This document shows, piece after piece, positions 52,459 through 63,174 of a stretch of 64,000 nt of DNA. The translations under genes and the position numbers were made by a program. The notes beneath the pieces are model-generated. The model had not been told where the DNA came from, did no database searches, and saw only the letters and a program-made list of their open reading frames with translations. How positions within the stretch are numbered: the stretch's first letter is position 1; each line of letters begins with the position of its first letter. Origin of the DNA: Microbacterium testaceum StLB037 (GTDB lineage: Bacteria; Actinomycetota; Actinomycetes; Actinomycetales; Microbacteriaceae); contig NZ_FNJN01000001.1 of the NCBI RefSeq assembly GCF_900104345.1, positions 496,001 to 560,000 on the forward strand, given 5' to 3'.

Positions 52459-53406
52459 TCAGCTCAGCCGCTGCAGCATCCGCGCGGCGATGAACCGGGC
52501 ACGCCCACGGGGGCTCAGCGGGTCGTACCCGAGCTGACGCGTCCACGTCTCTTGGCGCGACTGCAGGCTGCTGTGGTGCATCGACAGACGTGTCGCCGCC
52601 GCTCGGATGCTCTCGCTGTCGATGACCACGTCGAGGGCTTCGACAGCACGGGCGTCGAGAGCGTCGAGAGCCTCGACATCGGGATGCCGCGGGGCCGACG
52701 CCTCGAACGATCGCGCCAGCAGGATCAGCACGCCGAGGTCGGCGGCATCCATCACCCGGTGTCGGTCGTCGGCGAGGCGCAGCGCGAGACGGGCGTCGGC
52801 GCAGGCGCGGGGGAGATCGTCGAGGTCGCTCGCGACGCTCGTTCCGACGGGTCCGTCCGCGGGCACGACGTCGCCGAGGCCGATCCACACCGCTCCCTCG
52901 TTCGTCGCCAGGACGGTGGATGCCGTGAGTGCGTGGGGGGAGGTGGGCGGGGCCGCCACCACGCGCACCGCTCCGCTCAGGCGCAGGCGATGGGCGGCGG
53001 CCTCGCGATCCACCCGTGAGGTCGTCGCGTCGATCACGCGTTCGACCGCGCTCATCGTCGGGTCGGCGCGCGCGACGATGATCGAGAGGGCGACCTGCGC
53101 GCGGTCGACGATCATGGCGTCGTTCAGGCCTGCGCCGTCGGGGCGTTCGAGCCACACGCGCGGCGCGTCGGCGGCATCCGCTCCCTCGGGCTCTCGAGGT
53201 GCCGTGCGCGCACCGTCGGCGTCGACGCCGATGAGCCGCCCGCGCACCCGCGCGCCGGCGGGGACCCCGCTCAGGATCGCCGCGGCTCGCACGACCGACT
53301 CGACTCCCGCGCCCCCGGCCACGAGCGAGTCGAAGTATCCGATGATCTTCACCGACTCGCTCGCGGCGGGGTCGAGCACCTTCAGTCGTCCCGCGAGCTC
53401 TTGCAT
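52459..53406 (-). CDS. PucR/CdaR-like transcriptional regulator
   Basis: A 315-residue protein. The C-terminal 50 residues resemble a PucR-type helix-turn-helix: SIRAAATRLSMHHSSLQSRQ followed by LGYDPLSPRGRARFIAARML. The upstream parts are alpha/beta with GGAGVESVVRAAAILSG near the start, as in PucR N-terminal domains. The effector is unknown. It lies 38 bases upstream in sequence order of an esterase on the same strand, so it may be co-transcribed with it. The 213-base gap 52246-52458 holds no gene I can support. Confidence 0.75.
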   Translation of the reverse strand: MQELAGRLKVLDPAASESVKIIGYFDSLVAGGAGVESVVRAAAILSGVPAGARVRGRLIGVDADGARTAPREPEGADAADAPRVWLERPDGAGLNDAMIVDRAQVALSIIVARADPTMSAVERVIDATTSRVDREAAAHRLRLSGAVRVVAAPPTSPHALTASTVLATNEGAVWIGLGDVVPADGPVGTSVASDLDDLPRACADARLALRLADDRHRVMDAADLGVLILLARSFEASAPRHPDVEALDALDARAVEALDVVIDSESIRAAATRLSMHHSSLQSRQETWTRQLGYDPLSPRGRARFIAARMLQRLS

Positions 53407-53444
53407 GGGTCACTCCCTCGTCGCGCCCAGCCTAGAACCGCCCG

Positions 53445-54419
53445 TCACCCGAGGATCCGTCGGATCCACCGGTCGCGCGCCTCGACGGCGTCGTGCGAGA
53501 GGGCGGCCTGCGGGGCGAATCCCTCGAAGGCGTGGAACGCTCCGGGCCAGACGTGCAGCTCGGCCTGTCCACCGGCCGCCCAGATGGCCGAGGCGTACGC
53601 GACGTCCTCGTCGCGGAACACCTCCGCGCTCCCGCAGTCGATGAACGCCGGGGGCAGGTTCGACAGGTCGGTGGCCCGCGCGGGCGCGGCGTAGATCGAG
53701 ACGTCGTCGGTGCCGCGGCGTTCACCGAGGAGCGCGTTCCAGCCCAGCAGGTTGCTGCCGCGGTCCCACACGCCGACGCCGTCGATCTGGTGCGTCGACA
53801 CGGTCGCATCGCGGTCGTCGAGCATCGGGTACATCAGCATCTGCCCGAGGAGGTGGGGTCCCCGCCGGTCGCGGGCGAGCAGGGCGACACCCGCGGCGAG
53901 ACCGCCGCCGGCGCTGCCGCCGGCGATGAGGAGACGCTCGTGCTCGATCCCGAGCTGTTCGGCGTTCTCGGCCGTCCACACGAGCCCCGCGTAGCAGTCC
54001 TCGACGGGGTACGGGTCGGGGAACTCGGGAGCGAGGCGGTACTCGACGGTGACGACCACGGCGTTGTACCGGTGGATCCACTCCGCGAACGCTTCGACGG
54101 CCGTGAACCTGTCGCCCATGATCATTCCGCCGCCGTGGGTGTGGAAGATGCCGGGTCCGGTGCCGGTGCGCCCCTTCGCCTCGATGACCGAGACGACGAT
54201 CTCGGCGCCCTCGTAGCCCGCGATCGTGACGTCGCGGGACTGCAGCTGCGCGGACTCGAGGATCTCGGCGGGCGTGGGCAGGCCGGGCAACGTTCCGCCG
54301 CGCAGCGCGGGGAGCATCTCGGCGGTCAGGGTGGGCGGAACCATCTGGCCGATCACCTCGAGCATGGGGCCGAGCTCGGGGTCGAAGGGCGGGCGGGGCA
54401 GGATGCCGGAAACGGTCAC
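53445..54419 (-). CDS. Hormone-sensitive-lipase-type esterase
   Basis: A 324-residue alpha/beta hydrolase. The oxyanion motif is THGGGMIMG (HGGG), the nucleophile GGSAGGGLAAG (GDSAG-like), with a late Asp (CGSAEVFRDEDVAYA) and His (PGAFHAFEGF). It hydrolyses short acyl esters; the substrate is unknown. It sits upstream of the PucR-like regulator on the same strand. Confidence 0.9.
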   Translation of the reverse strand: MTVSGILPRPPFDPELGPMLEVIGQMVPPTLTAEMLPALRGGTLPGLPTPAEILESAQLQSRDVTIAGYEGAEIVVSVIEAKGRTGTGPGIFHTHGGGMIMGDRFTAVEAFAEWIHRYNAVVVTVEYRLAPEFPDPYPVEDCYAGLVWTAENAEQLGIEHERLLIAGGSAGGGLAAGVALLARDRRGPHLLGQMLMYPMLDDRDATVSTHQIDGVGVWDRGSNLLGWNALLGERRGTDDVSIYAAPARATDLSNLPPAFIDCGSAEVFRDEDVAYASAIWAAGGQAELHVWPGAFHAFEGFAPQAALSHDAVEARDRWIRRILG

Positions 54420-54564
54420 GGTGACTCCTTCGTCGGGGACGCCGCGTCGCGTCCGCTTCGATCATGCGGCGCGGCTCCCGGTGCGCGTCCCCGCCGGGCG
54501 GCGGGAGAAAGCCGGGAGGAGGCCGCCGGGTGGCGGGAGTGGGGCTCGGACCGCCCCGCCGCGG

Positions 54565-56337
54565 CTAGTCGCTCGCCTTCTCGATACCGCGCGCGCGGAT
54601 TTCTTCGAGGTCGAGGCCCGCGAGGATCTTCCGCGCGATGAGGTCGTCGATCGTGCCCTCGCGGCGCAGGCGGAGCAAGACCTCGCGTTTGCGTTCGAGG
54701 ACGGCGAGACGCAGTCGCTGCGCCTCTTTGTGTCGCAGCAGCGGAGAACGCTGCGTGACGTCGATGTCGTCACTGACCGCGATCATCTGGAGGGGGCCGG
54801 TGAAGGCGGTGCCGTCGTCGTCCGTGCCCTGTGGCGCGCTTTCGGTGCGGCGCTGATCGAGGTCGGGTCCGTCCGGAGGGACGGGACCGGTCGACGAGGC
54901 GTCGTCGAACGAGGCGTCGAGCTCGGCGAGGTCGCGCTCCTCGATCGCGCGCTGCCGTGCCACCGCCCGGGCGTTGGCGAGTTCGAGCCGTTCGTAGCCC
55001 TCGCGGCGCGCGCGGTCGCGCACCCGGTCGCTGATGCCGTGCTCGGCCGCGAGATCGTCGAGGGCCGCCAGGGCGGCGCCCGAGATCGCGCGCTCCGCCA
55101 ACTCGTACTCTTCGATCGCGGCGTCGTCGGTGGGGAGTTTCGCCCACTTGATGACCGCCGGCAGCAGCGGCCCCTGCACGAGCAGGGTGAGCACGATGAC
55201 ACCCGCCGTGACGAAGACGATGGCGTCGCGTCCGGCCACCGGGTCGCCCGCAGCCGTGGTGACCGGCACCGACAGGGCGATGGCGAGCGACACGGCTCCG
55301 CGGAAACCGGCGACGGTGCTGACGATGCGCGATCGATGCCGCAGCGACCGCGACGATCCCGCGGCGGGCCGCGAGAACGGCGAGAACATCCACTGGAACA
55401 GGTACCGGACGACGAACAGGGCGATCCACGCGGCCACGGTGACGAGCAGCAGGATGCCGATCTCCGACCCCGAGATCTCGTGCAGCACGAGCTGCACCTC
55501 GAGCCCGATCAGCACGAAGAGGGCGCCGTTGAGGAGGTAGACGCCGAAGGGCCACGTGGCATCCGCCGCCCTTCTCGACATCGCCGTCGTGATGCGCGGC
55601 GACACCCACGCCATGATGAGGCCCGCGAACACGACGGCGAGCACGCCCGAGGCGTCGATGAGCTCGGCGATCAGGAACGACACGAACGGCACCAGAACCA
55701 TCGTCAGGTTGATCGTCAGGGTGGACTGCATGCGCCGCAGGGCGAAGAACGCGGCGGCCGCCACGGCGATGCCCGCGGCGGCTCCACCGAGGTACGACAG
55801 CAGCACCATGCCGGTGATCTGCAGCGGGGTGATCTGGTCGCCGAGCAGCAGAGCCACGGCGATCGCGTAGAGCACGAGGGCGGTGCCGTCGTTCGTCAGG
55901 CTCTCGGCCTTGAGCTTCATGAAGGTCTTGGCGGGCAGCAGGCGGCCGAGGGCGGCGACGGCCGTGGCGTCGGGCGGGGCGACCGCGGCGCCCAGCACGA
56001 GAGCGGCCTCCCACGGCACGCCCATCAGCGTCGCGACGCCCGCGACGGCGAAGGCGGATGCCACCACGAGCAGCGTGCTCATCGGGATGATGTAGCGCAG
56101 CGAGCGGCGCACCGACCGCAGCGACGTCGTCCACGCCTCGCGGAACAGCATGACGGGGAGGAACAGCAGCAGCACCGTCTCGGGCGGCAGTTCGATCTGG
56201 CGCAGCTCGGGGATGAAGCCGAGAGCGAGGCCGATGACGAGCAGCACCAGCGGTGTCGCGACGCGCAGCCGGGGAGCCAGGACGGTGCCCACGAGCATCG
56301 CCACTCCCAGCAGAACCGTGATCTCGAGTCCTTGCAT
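54565..56337 (-). CDS. Na+/H+ antiporter, CPA1/NhaP type
   Basis: A 590-residue transporter. About 12 membrane helices occupy residues 1-400. Typical motifs are GLALGFIPELRQIELPPE, VAPPDATAVAALGRLLP and ESLTNDGTALVLYAIA (the conserved Asn-Asp of the ion site), and AGFRGAVSLAIALSVP. A 190-residue charged, helical cytosolic tail follows, probably regulatory. Start at ATG 56337; a longer frame upstream has no membrane character. Confidence 0.92.
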   Translation of the reverse strand: MQGLEITVLLGVAMLVGTVLAPRLRVATPLVLLVIGLALGFIPELRQIELPPETVLLLFLPVMLFREAWTTSLRSVRRSLRYIIPMSTLLVVASAFAVAGVATLMGVPWEAALVLGAAVAPPDATAVAALGRLLPAKTFMKLKAESLTNDGTALVLYAIAVALLLGDQITPLQITGMVLLSYLGGAAAGIAVAAAAFFALRRMQSTLTINLTMVLVPFVSFLIAELIDASGVLAVVFAGLIMAWVSPRITTAMSRRAADATWPFGVYLLNGALFVLIGLEVQLVLHEISGSEIGILLLVTVAAWIALFVVRYLFQWMFSPFSRPAAGSSRSLRHRSRIVSTVAGFRGAVSLAIALSVPVTTAAGDPVAGRDAIVFVTAGVIVLTLLVQGPLLPAVIKWAKLPTDDAAIEEYELAERAISGAALAALDDLAAEHGISDRVRDRARREGYERLELANARAVARQRAIEERDLAELDASFDDASSTGPVPPDGPDLDQRRTESAPQGTDDDGTAFTGPLQMIAVSDDIDVTQRSPLLRHKEAQRLRLAVLERKREVLLRLRREGTIDDLIARKILAGLDLEEIRARGIEKASD

Positions 56338-56448
56338 GCCTGCCGCCTTCCGCCGTGCCCCTGAGCACAGCGTAGAGAGGGTCGCGGACATTCCCGATCT
56401 CTTGCCCGCACTAAACTGTCCGGACGGTTCGGAGATGGGGGATCTTTG

Positions 56449-56763
56449 ATGTCGCTCGGCGGAAACAGGGGAGACACGATGCGGCGGGAGGTCATCGTGC
56501 CGCCCGCCCTTTACCTGCCCCTGGTGAGTGATCCCGAGGGGCGCGGCCAACTGGCTGTCGTTCAGAAGCTCGTCGACGGTCGGCGCGGGTTGCTCGCGTA
56601 CACGGCGCTGGACAGGCTCGCAGACGCATGCGGGCGCGAACAACCGTGGATGCTGCTGATGACCTCGGAGCTCGATCGCATTCGGCAGATGCAGCCCTTC
56701 GACGTCGTCGCATTCGACCTCGACATACCCCCTCAGTCACGTCGGGGAGGGCGACTCGGATGA
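56449..56763 (+). CDS. SAV_915/SseB-like small protein at the head of an ESX-like operon
   Basis: A 104-residue protein. The pattern LVDGRRGLLAYTALDRLADA and LDRIRQMQPFDVVAFDLDIP resembles SAV_915/SseB-type proteins, which are frequent beside ESX substrate genes in actinobacteria. ATG 56449 has GGGGGA upstream; ATG 56479 with GGGGAG is the alternative. Its stop overlaps the next start (ATGA). Confidence 0.6.
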   Translation: MSLGGNRGDTMRREVIVPPALYLPLVSDPEGRGQLAVVQKLVDGRRGLLAYTALDRLADACGREQPWMLLMTSELDRIRQMQPFDVVAFDLDIPPQSRRGGRLG

Positions 56764-57056
56764 GTGACGCGATCTACGTCGACCGCGACAACATGGTGCG
56801 GCGGATGGGTCTCGTCGTCGACGAAGTCGACCGTCTCGACGCGGCGCTGGCCTCCCTTCCGCCCGCGGCCGACGGCGGGGCCGCTTCCGCGCTCATCGGC
56901 TTTATCGCCGGCGCTGCGGCGGAGGCGGCAAATGAGTACGCCGGGGCGGTGCGCCTCGTCGGTGCGGTGACGGAGAGCGTGCTCGACGACGTGCAGGCGA
57001 CGGAGGATCAAATGCAGAGCGAGATCTCACGACTCGAAGAGGGGCTCGCGGACTGA
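56760..57056 (+). CDS. Small helical ESX-like protein
   Basis: A 98-residue protein of two helices with a central small-residue segment (GAASALIGFIAGAAAEAANE), acidic overall, ending in EISRLEEGLAD. It has the size and shape of ESX/WXG100 partners but lacks a WXG. It is coupled to both neighbours by overlapping stop/start codons. Confidence 0.65.
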   Translation: MSDAIYVDRDNMVRRMGLVVDEVDRLDAALASLPPAADGGAASALIGFIAGAAAEAANEYAGAVRLVGAVTESVLDDVQATEDQMQSEISRLEEGLAD

Positions 57057-58225
57057 TGCCGATCGACGCGAGGATTCCCGGCGACCCGGCGAGCGTGCGC
57101 GCCGTCGCGGAGTGGCTCGAGCGCGTGAAAGAGGCGTACACGGGCGCCGACCTCGAGCTGACCTACCTCTGGGGTGACTCGAACAACTACTGGACGGGCG
57201 AAGCGGGAACCGCGTGGAGGTCGGTGGTCGGCGACATCCGCAACCGAGCGGATGGGGTGTCAAGCTACCTCAGCGATGCGGCAGAGGTGTTCCGCGCATA
57301 CTCCGCTCGACTAGAGCGCGCGCAAGAAGACGTCGCCACGCTCCGCATTCAAGCGGATGCCGTCGGCCTCGACGTCGTTGGAACGACCGTGCTGCCGCCG
57401 ACGACGTCCCTGTCGTACTGCCCGGGTCCCGGCGCGCCGGACGCCGACCTCGAGGCGTATGACCAGTACGTCTCGCTGATCGCGAGCTACAACGACCTCG
57501 GCGCGCAGATCGGCACGATGACCGGCGAACTCGACGCGTGGGTCGGGGAACACATGGCTCCGCTCATCGCTCGTGTCGAGGGCTTGCAGAAGCTCTCCGG
57601 CACGGTGTCGGCCATCGCGGCCAAGGGCAACGAATCCCTCGCGACATCCGTGCTCGACGGGTACGAGAGCTTCTACGATCAGACGCTGAGCACCTGGCGC
57701 AAAGACCACGATTCTCTCCAGTCCGCGGCGGAAACCTTCCGCGACCAGCTCCGGTCCGGTAACCCGGCACTGCGGGCGGCGGCCGAGGCGGCGGACCCTC
57801 ACGGAATGCGAGCGGGGGTGGAGGAGCTGGCGGAGCAGATCGGCCGTGTGTCGCGCGTGACCCGCGTGCTCCCCATCGCCGGCAACGTGATCGACGTAGT
57901 CTCCCTCGCCGCGGATGTCGCAGAGGGCGGTTCGCTCAGCTCCGGCGTCGCGGAGATCGCGGGAGGCATGGCCGGCGGTGCGGGAGGTGCGGCGGCCGGT
58001 GGGGCTGCGGCAGCCGCCCTCGGAAGTAATCCGGTCGGGTGGGTCATCGGCGGGACGGTCATCGGCGGCCTAGCCATCGGAGCCGGAGCAAGGTGGCTGT
58101 GGGAGGCCGCGGTCCCCCTCGACTCACGCGAAACCGTCGACGACTTCTTCACCGGGCGTCAGCCGCGGTTGGAAGGATATGTTCCTCCGTCCCCCCGATC
58201 GCAGCCGAATCAAGGAGTGAACTGA
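57056..58225 (+). CDS. WXG100-domain ESX substrate with glycine-rich C-terminal region
   Basis: A 389-residue protein. The N-terminus is WXG100-like (residues about 10-100: YLWGDSNNYWTGEAGTAWRS is a WTG turn between helices). Long helices follow, then a hydrophobic glycine/alanine-rich stretch (about 300-350). No toxin domain is recognised; the C-terminus is short and proline-rich. It could be a channel-forming or carrier substrate, or a toxin type not known to me. No immunity gene of known kind follows; the next gene is the membrane paralogue. Confidence 0.7.
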   Translation: MPIDARIPGDPASVRAVAEWLERVKEAYTGADLELTYLWGDSNNYWTGEAGTAWRSVVGDIRNRADGVSSYLSDAAEVFRAYSARLERAQEDVATLRIQADAVGLDVVGTTVLPPTTSLSYCPGPGAPDADLEAYDQYVSLIASYNDLGAQIGTMTGELDAWVGEHMAPLIARVEGLQKLSGTVSAIAAKGNESLATSVLDGYESFYDQTLSTWRKDHDSLQSAAETFRDQLRSGNPALRAAAEAADPHGMRAGVEELAEQIGRVSRVTRVLPIAGNVIDVVSLAADVAEGGSLSSGVAEIAGGMAGGAGGAAAGGAAAAALGSNPVGWVIGGTVIGGLAIGAGARWLWEAAVPLDSRETVDDFFTGRQPRLEGYVPPSPRSQPNQGVN

Positions 58226-58227
58226 CT

Positions 58228-59007
58228 GTGGCCATCAGCACGACGTCTCCCCGACTTCCGTCCCCCGACCCGCGGATTCCCGTCTTCCCGAACGGCCGGC
58301 GCCCCACCTGGCTCGTCGCCGTCATAGTTCTGTTCGCCGTGCTGCCCGTGCTCATGGCCGTGGCCGATGACCGACTCGGGCTGCGCTTGGTGATGGGAGC
58401 GCTGACCCTCACCATCCTCGGGGCCGCGGCCTGCCTGCACGTGCTTTTCGGCACGATCCAGGAACGCCTCCTACGCATCGACCAGTCGGCATCCGGGATC
58501 TGGTTCCGTCCGGCGCCGGCCGCGACCGCGGTGCCGTTCGTGCTCGGCGGCCTGCTGCTGCTACCCGCGGTCGCGCAGATCGTGGTCGACATCGCGGACC
58601 TGCCGACGATGCCGTCGTTCCTGCTCACGCGCGCGCCGTATGCCCTCGGACTGCTCGGCGTCGGCGTGATCGTGATGAATGCGGTGCGTCTGCGTGAGCC
58701 GGCGGGCTTGCACGTGACGGCCGAGGGGCTCAGGGGTATCCGCGGTCGTGGTCGGGTCGACTGGGCATGGCACGAACTCGCCGAGGTGGGGGTCGGGGCC
58801 GGCCCTGTCGCGAAACTGCATCTCATCGCCGACGGTTCCGGTCCGCGAGTCGAGGCGCCCATGCTCGCGCTCGGATCCGATCCGAATCAGGTCGCCACCG
58901 TGGTGCGATATTTCCGCGAGGTGCCCTCAGCTCGCGCCACCCTCCAGGGTCCCGGAACCGTCGCTTTGCGCGGCGTCGACGACGCGCTCCGCGCTCGTGA
59001 GGGCTGA
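58228..59007 (+). CDS. Membrane protein of the three-member paralogous family (copy 3)
   Basis: A 259-residue protein with four membrane helices. It shares with copy 1 the ADDRLGLRLVM block, LPAVAQ before a TMPSFLLTR segment, GLRGIRG, W-WHE and LALGSDPNQVATVVRYF. GTG 58228 has AAGGAG upstream and follows the ESX substrate stop by 2 bases, so the two are coupled. An immunity or anchoring role for the ESX substrate is plausible: polymorphic toxins with membrane targets often have membrane immunity proteins. That is inference. Confidence 0.75.
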   Translation: MAISTTSPRLPSPDPRIPVFPNGRRPTWLVAVIVLFAVLPVLMAVADDRLGLRLVMGALTLTILGAAACLHVLFGTIQERLLRIDQSASGIWFRPAPAATAVPFVLGGLLLLPAVAQIVVDIADLPTMPSFLLTRAPYALGLLGVGVIVMNAVRLREPAGLHVTAEGLRGIRGRGRVDWAWHELAEVGVGAGPVAKLHLIADGSGPRVEAPMLALGSDPNQVATVVRYFREVPSARATLQGPGTVALRGVDDALRAREG

Positions 59008-59101
59008 GCACGCCTCATAACCGCCGTGATCCGCACATCCTCAGCCGGGGACACCCCCGTGACGACGGAGGTTGCGTAACCCGTTGAGGGTGCTCGACGG
59101 A

Positions 59102-62100
59102 TCAGCCCGGAACGCCCACCTTCGCCTTCGCCCACGAGCGCCCGCGGGTGTCCTTGAGGATGTCGTACTCGACGTCGACGTGCGGCTCGATCGCGCTGTA
59201 CTTGTCGTTCGGTGCACCGATGACGAGCTGGAAGCCGAGGCCGCGCCAGGCGCCGATCGCGCGCTTGGTGAAGTGCGCGTCGGCCTTGATGAGCGCCTCG
59301 TCGAGGAAGACGGGGGCGTAGCGCGGGCGCTCCGATCCGGCGTCCCCGAGCTGGTAGCGCAGGGCCGCACCCACGATGAAGGCGATGAGCTCCTGCGATT
59401 CGCCGCCCGACTTCTCGCCGATGTGGTCGTAGAGCGCCACGTGCTCGCCCGTGTCGGCGCGGAAGCGCTCGGCGCTGACCCGCACGTGGTTGCGCACGTC
59501 GACGAGGTCGGCGAAGTCGGGGGCGGTGGGGCGGATGCGGTTGATCAACCGCGCCATGCGCCCGTACACGCCCTCGCGCTCCTCGTCTGTCGAGGCCGCG
59601 TCGATCGCCGCGCGAACGTCGCGCAGCTCGCGGCGGAAGCGCTTGCGCACCTCCGACTGGCTCTCGCGCGGAACGATCTGGAGGCGGTGGTCGTCGTCGT
59701 AGAACGGCAGGTCCTGCATGATGTCGTTGATCGGGGCGATGCGCTCGCGGATCTCGCGCAGGGCGCGCGTGAGCGCCGAGTCGAGGCTCGTGAGGTCGTT
59801 GCCCGACAGGCGCAGCAGCGAGTCGCGCCATTCCGCTTCGAGTTCGTGCAGGCCGCTGGCCTCGAGCTCGCTGAGGATCCGCTCGAAGTCGCCGAGCGCC
59901 TCATCGGGGTCGGCGAGCAGGTTGGGGCTCGGCCACCGGTCGGTGAACGCGGTCATCGTGCGGCGCAGGCTCTCGCGCTGGTCGCTCCACGTCTCCTGGG
60001 TCGCACGCTGTTCCTCGAGCAGACGCTTCGACGCCGACTCGAGGGCGGCGTCGAACCGCGCGAGCCGCTGCGAGGGCGAGACGTCATCGCCGGAGGGCGC
60101 CACGAACAGCCCGTCGAGGTACGCGACCTCGTCGGGGGTGAGCGTCATCTCGCGGTCCTCGGCCCGTTCGAGCAGGATCTGAGCGGCATCCACGTCGTCG
60201 GTGATCTCGGCCCAGCGGGCGGCGAGGGTCTGCTGCTCGGTCTTGGCTCCGCCGATCTCCTCGCGCAGGCGCGCGACGCGGGCCTTCGCGCCCGAGATCT
60301 GCTCCTGCAGCTCGGCGATGCGGGGGTTTCCCGCGGTGACCTCGACGACGGTCTCGTTCCAGCGGTCGAGATCGCGTTCGACGGATGCCACGTCGACCTG
60401 GTCCCACGACAGGTCCGCGATCTTCTCGAGGGCGCCGCGCCGGTCGTCGAAGGCGTCGAGGGCGGCGGCGGCCTCGTCGACCGCGGCCTTGGCGGCGGTG
60501 AGGTCGCGCCGGACGGTGACGATCTGCTCGCCGAGCTCGGTGAGGCGCACGCGGGACGAGAAACCGAGGATGCTCTGCCGCGCCGAGCCGCCGTGGGCGC
60601 CGCGGGCGCCCTGACTCGTCTGGCCCGAGATCGTGAGCGCCATGCGGTGCTGTGAGAGCTCCGACGCGGCATCCACGCAGACGAACGCGAACTGCTGCTC
60701 GAGGCGGTCCTGCAGCCAGCCGGTGAAGGGCGAGGAACGGAACTCCAGGCGCCCGGGCAGGGTCGCCGGGTCCAGCGCCCCGCGCTCGGGAAGGTCGGTA
60801 GGAACACCCTCGAATCGGAGGCGCTCCGAGAGTCGCACGCTGTCGATCGCGGCGCGGAACGCAGAGAGGTGCGCGGCATCGACGAGCAGCGTCGTCGCGA
60901 ATCCGCCCAGCGCAAGGGTGAACGCCCCGCGCCACGGTTCGAATTCGGTGCGCACGTCGACGAGCTCGGCGACGAAGGGCAGCTCGGCGGCGGTGAGCCC
61001 CGCGGCCTCGGCCAGCGCCTCGCGCGCCTCGTGCAGGCGCGGGGGGATGTTGTCGTCGCGGGTCTGCGTGCGTCGGTGCTCGACCTCGAGGGCGGCGAGC
61101 TGCTGGCGCAGGTCGGTGTGCCGGCTGCTGGCAGCGACGAAGGCGTCGCGCACCGCGCTCTTGGCACCCGTGTCGGCGAGGGTGCGCCGCGCTTCGGCGA
61201 CGAGCGCGGTGAACTGCTTCTCGGTGGCGACCTCGACCGAGAGCACGGCGAGGGCCGCTTCGAACCGTTCGCGGTCGCGCTGCATGCCCGCGAGGCGCCG
61301 CTCGAGGGTCCGCAGTTCGCGCTGCGCCGCGTCGAGCCGGTCGCCGCCCGCCGCGCGCAGCACGTCGCCCAGTGCCTCGCGTTCGGCCTCTGCCGCGTCG
61401 GCGAGGGCCTGGCGTTCGCGCACGAGCGCGTCGGTGGCGTGCGTGCGGTCGCGCAGCTCGGCCTCGACCGCTTCGAGCAGGTCGACCCGTCGCTGCGCGC
61501 GCCAGAGCGAGGCGCGCGACTCGGGGTCGCCGAAGCGCCCGAGCGCGTCGATCAGGCGCAGGCGCTCGGCGGCGTCGTCGATGCGCGTCTTCATGCCGCG
61601 GATCGGTTGCAGGGCCCGCACCTGCTGGCGGGCCTCGAGCATGCGCGTGCGCGTCGACTCGAGCCCGTCGAAGTGCGTGACGACCGCGTCGGCCACGGCG
61701 AGCGTCTCGGGCTCTTCGAGCACCATGCGCTTGTAGAGGTCGTCGACGGTGGTGATCTGCTGACCGGCCTGGATGCGCGCGAGCAGGCTCATCGCCTTCG
61801 AGCCCGCTCCCGCCGCGCCGATGCCGAGCACGGCGTGCAGCCGCGCCGAGAACTCGCGGTCGGTCGCGAGGGTGTCGAGGCCCGCCGCCCGCACGGCCGA
61901 GTCGGAAAGGTGGCTCTGCGCCGCGCGCTCGAGCTGGCGCAGGTCGAACGCCCCGTGCACGGTCGCGCGCACCTTGACGGCGTCGTCGAGCGTGCGGGCG
62001 GCGGCGGGGAAGTACCAGGCCCGCACCGCCGTGAAGCGCGCGCCGTCGTGGTCGGCCCAGGTCATGCCGATCGCGGTCCACGTGTCGACCCCGTCGCCGC

Positions 62101-62449
62101 GCAGCACCCGCACTTTGGTGCCCTCGTCGGTGCGCGACTCGTCGAGCTTGCCGCGGCCGTAGGAGAGGATGTTGCGCTGCTCCTGGCCGCGCGGGCGACC
62201 CACGACCGCGCCGTTCGAGGCGCCGTTGAAGGGGGTCGTGTGCGGCATCATCAGTGCGACGTACGCGTCCATGAGCGTGGACTTGCCCGAGCCCGATCCG
62301 CCGCACAGGAGCGTCGCGGTCGGCGCGAAGCGCACGCGGTGCGTGCCGTCGTATCCGCCCCAGTTGATCAGCTGCAGGTCTTCGGCGACCCACTGCTGCC
62401 CGCGGGAGGCCGCGGGGATGAGCCCGAACAGCGTCTCGAGCATGGTCAT
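59102..62449 (-). CDS. jetC: Wadjet JetC / MksB-type SMC-like ATPase
   Basis: An 1115-residue SMC-like protein. Walker A is [14 protein letters not shown] (about 47-60). Long coiled-coil arms cover about residues 240-460 and 640-900 around a hinge-like domain. The signature [15 protein letters not shown] is near residue 1010 and Walker [14 protein letters not shown] near 1047. In Wadjet, JetABC loops plasmid DNA by extrusion and JetD cuts it. It overlaps jetB by 4 bases. The next gene downstream converges from the other strand, so JetD is absent here. Confidence 0.92.
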   Translation of the reverse strand: MTMLETLFGLIPAASRGQQWVAEDLQLINWGGYDGTHRVRFAPTATLLCGGSGSGKSTLMDAYVALMMPHTTPFNGASNGAVVGRPRGQEQRNILSYGRGKLDESRTDEGTKVRVLRGDGVDTWTAIGMTWADHDGARFTAVRAWYFPAAARTLDDAVKVRATVHGAFDLRQLERAAQSHLSDSAVRAAGLDTLATDREFSARLHAVLGIGAAGAGSKAMSLLARIQAGQQITTVDDLYKRMVLEEPETLAVADAVVTHFDGLESTRTRMLEARQQVRALQPIRGMKTRIDDAAERLRLIDALGRFGDPESRASLWRAQRRVDLLEAVEAELRDRTHATDALVRERQALADAAEAEREALGDVLRAAGGDRLDAAQRELRTLERRLAGMQRDRERFEAALAVLSVEVATEKQFTALVAEARRTLADTGAKSAVRDAFVAASSRHTDLRQQLAALEVEHRRTQTRDDNIPPRLHEAREALAEAAGLTAAELPFVAELVDVRTEFEPWRGAFTLALGGFATTLLVDAAHLSAFRAAIDSVRLSERLRFEGVPTDLPERGALDPATLPGRLEFRSSPFTGWLQDRLEQQFAFVCVDAASELSQHRMALTISGQTSQGARGAHGGSARQSILGFSSRVRLTELGEQIVTVRRDLTAAKAAVDEAAAALDAFDDRRGALEKIADLSWDQVDVASVERDLDRWNETVVEVTAGNPRIAELQEQISGAKARVARLREEIGGAKTEQQTLAARWAEITDDVDAAQILLERAEDREMTLTPDEVAYLDGLFVAPSGDDVSPSQRLARFDAALESASKRLLEEQRATQETWSDQRESLRRTMTAFTDRWPSPNLLADPDEALGDFERILSELEASGLHELEAEWRDSLLRLSGNDLTSLDSALTRALREIRERIAPINDIMQDLPFYDDDHRLQIVPRESQSEVRKRFRRELRDVRAAIDAASTDEEREGVYGRMARLINRIRPTAPDFADLVDVRNHVRVSAERFRADTGEHVALYDHIGEKSGGESQELIAFIVGAALRYQLGDAGSERPRYAPVFLDEALIKADAHFTKRAIGAWRGLGFQLVIGAPNDKYSAIEPHVDVEYDILKDTRGRSWAKAKVGVPG

Positions 62450-63174
62450 GCGCGCTCCTCCTCGAGGATTCCGGATGCCACGGCCTCGGCGTCATCGATC
62501 AGGGGCGCCGGGGTGTCGGCATCCCGTGTCTGCTCCTCCAACCACCGCTGCAGATCGCGCAGCACCTCGGCGCTGAGCACGATCTCGATGAGCGGCCCGA
62601 TGCGGTAGCGCCCCTCGGACTCCTCTTCGATGATGCCCTCGCGGTCGAGGCGCGCGATCGCGGTGCGGACGGCCCGCTGCTGGCTCGCGCGGGTGCCGTC
62701 GGTCTCGCTGAAGTAAGTGAGCACGGTCTGCTCGACCTCTTCGACGTCGACGCGGGCGGATGCCGTGCCGGCGGTCGTCTCGCGCTGGAACACCGTGCGC
62801 AGGTAGACGAGCACGAGCGTCTCGGCGCGCGAGTACGCCTCGTCCTTCAACAGGATCGGCACGTCGACGTCGTCGCTGCGCACCTGCTCCTTGTAGGCGA
62901 CGCCGCGGGCGTGGTCGACGACGAGGCGCACGAAGAGGTCGTTCAGGCGCGACTCGATCATCTGCTGGTGCTCGAGCAGCAGCTTCCACTCGGCGGGCGA
63001 GTTGTCGGCCACGAGGAAGCGCCGCTGAAGGATCCGCACCAGCACGCGCCGCACGTCGGCGTCGAGCGTGCCGCGGTCGCCCGCGAACAGCGCGTCGGGG
63101 TCGTTCTCCATGGCCACCGGGGCGATGAAGGCGGGGGTGTCCGTGTCAGGGGCGGACGGGTCGATGTCAGTCAT
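62446..63174 (-). CDS. jetB: Wadjet JetB / MksE-type (DUF4194) subunit
   Basis: A 242-residue winged-helix protein of the DUF4194 family: [35 protein letters not shown] and [20 protein letters not shown]. It is the kite-like subunit that bridges kleisin and the SMC heads. Start ATG 63174 (or 63180) overlaps the jetA stop. Acidic N-terminal and C-terminal tails. Confidence 0.92.
   Translation of the reverse strand: MTDIDPSAPDTDTPAFIAPVAMENDPDALFAGDRGTLDADVRRVLVRILQRRFLVADNSPAEWKLLLEHQQMIESRLNDLFVRLVVDHARGVAYKEQVRSDDVDVPILLKDEAYSRAETLVLVYLRTVFQRETTAGTASARVDVEEVEQTVLTYFSETDGTRASQQRAVRTAIARLDREGIIEEESEGRYRIGPLIEIVLSAEVLRDLQRWLEEQTRDADTPAPLIDDAEAVASGILEEERA

Noticed and set aside
54420-54564. Inverted repeats between the antiporter and esterase genes as a regulatory RNA
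   Set aside because: The GC-rich repeats (GGCGGGAG-type) are short and imperfect; a simple weak terminator is enough to explain them.
59072-62608. Very long forward frames antisense to jetC
   Set aside because: Low-complexity Arg/Ala/Val-rich translations opposite a clearly conserved SMC-like gene.
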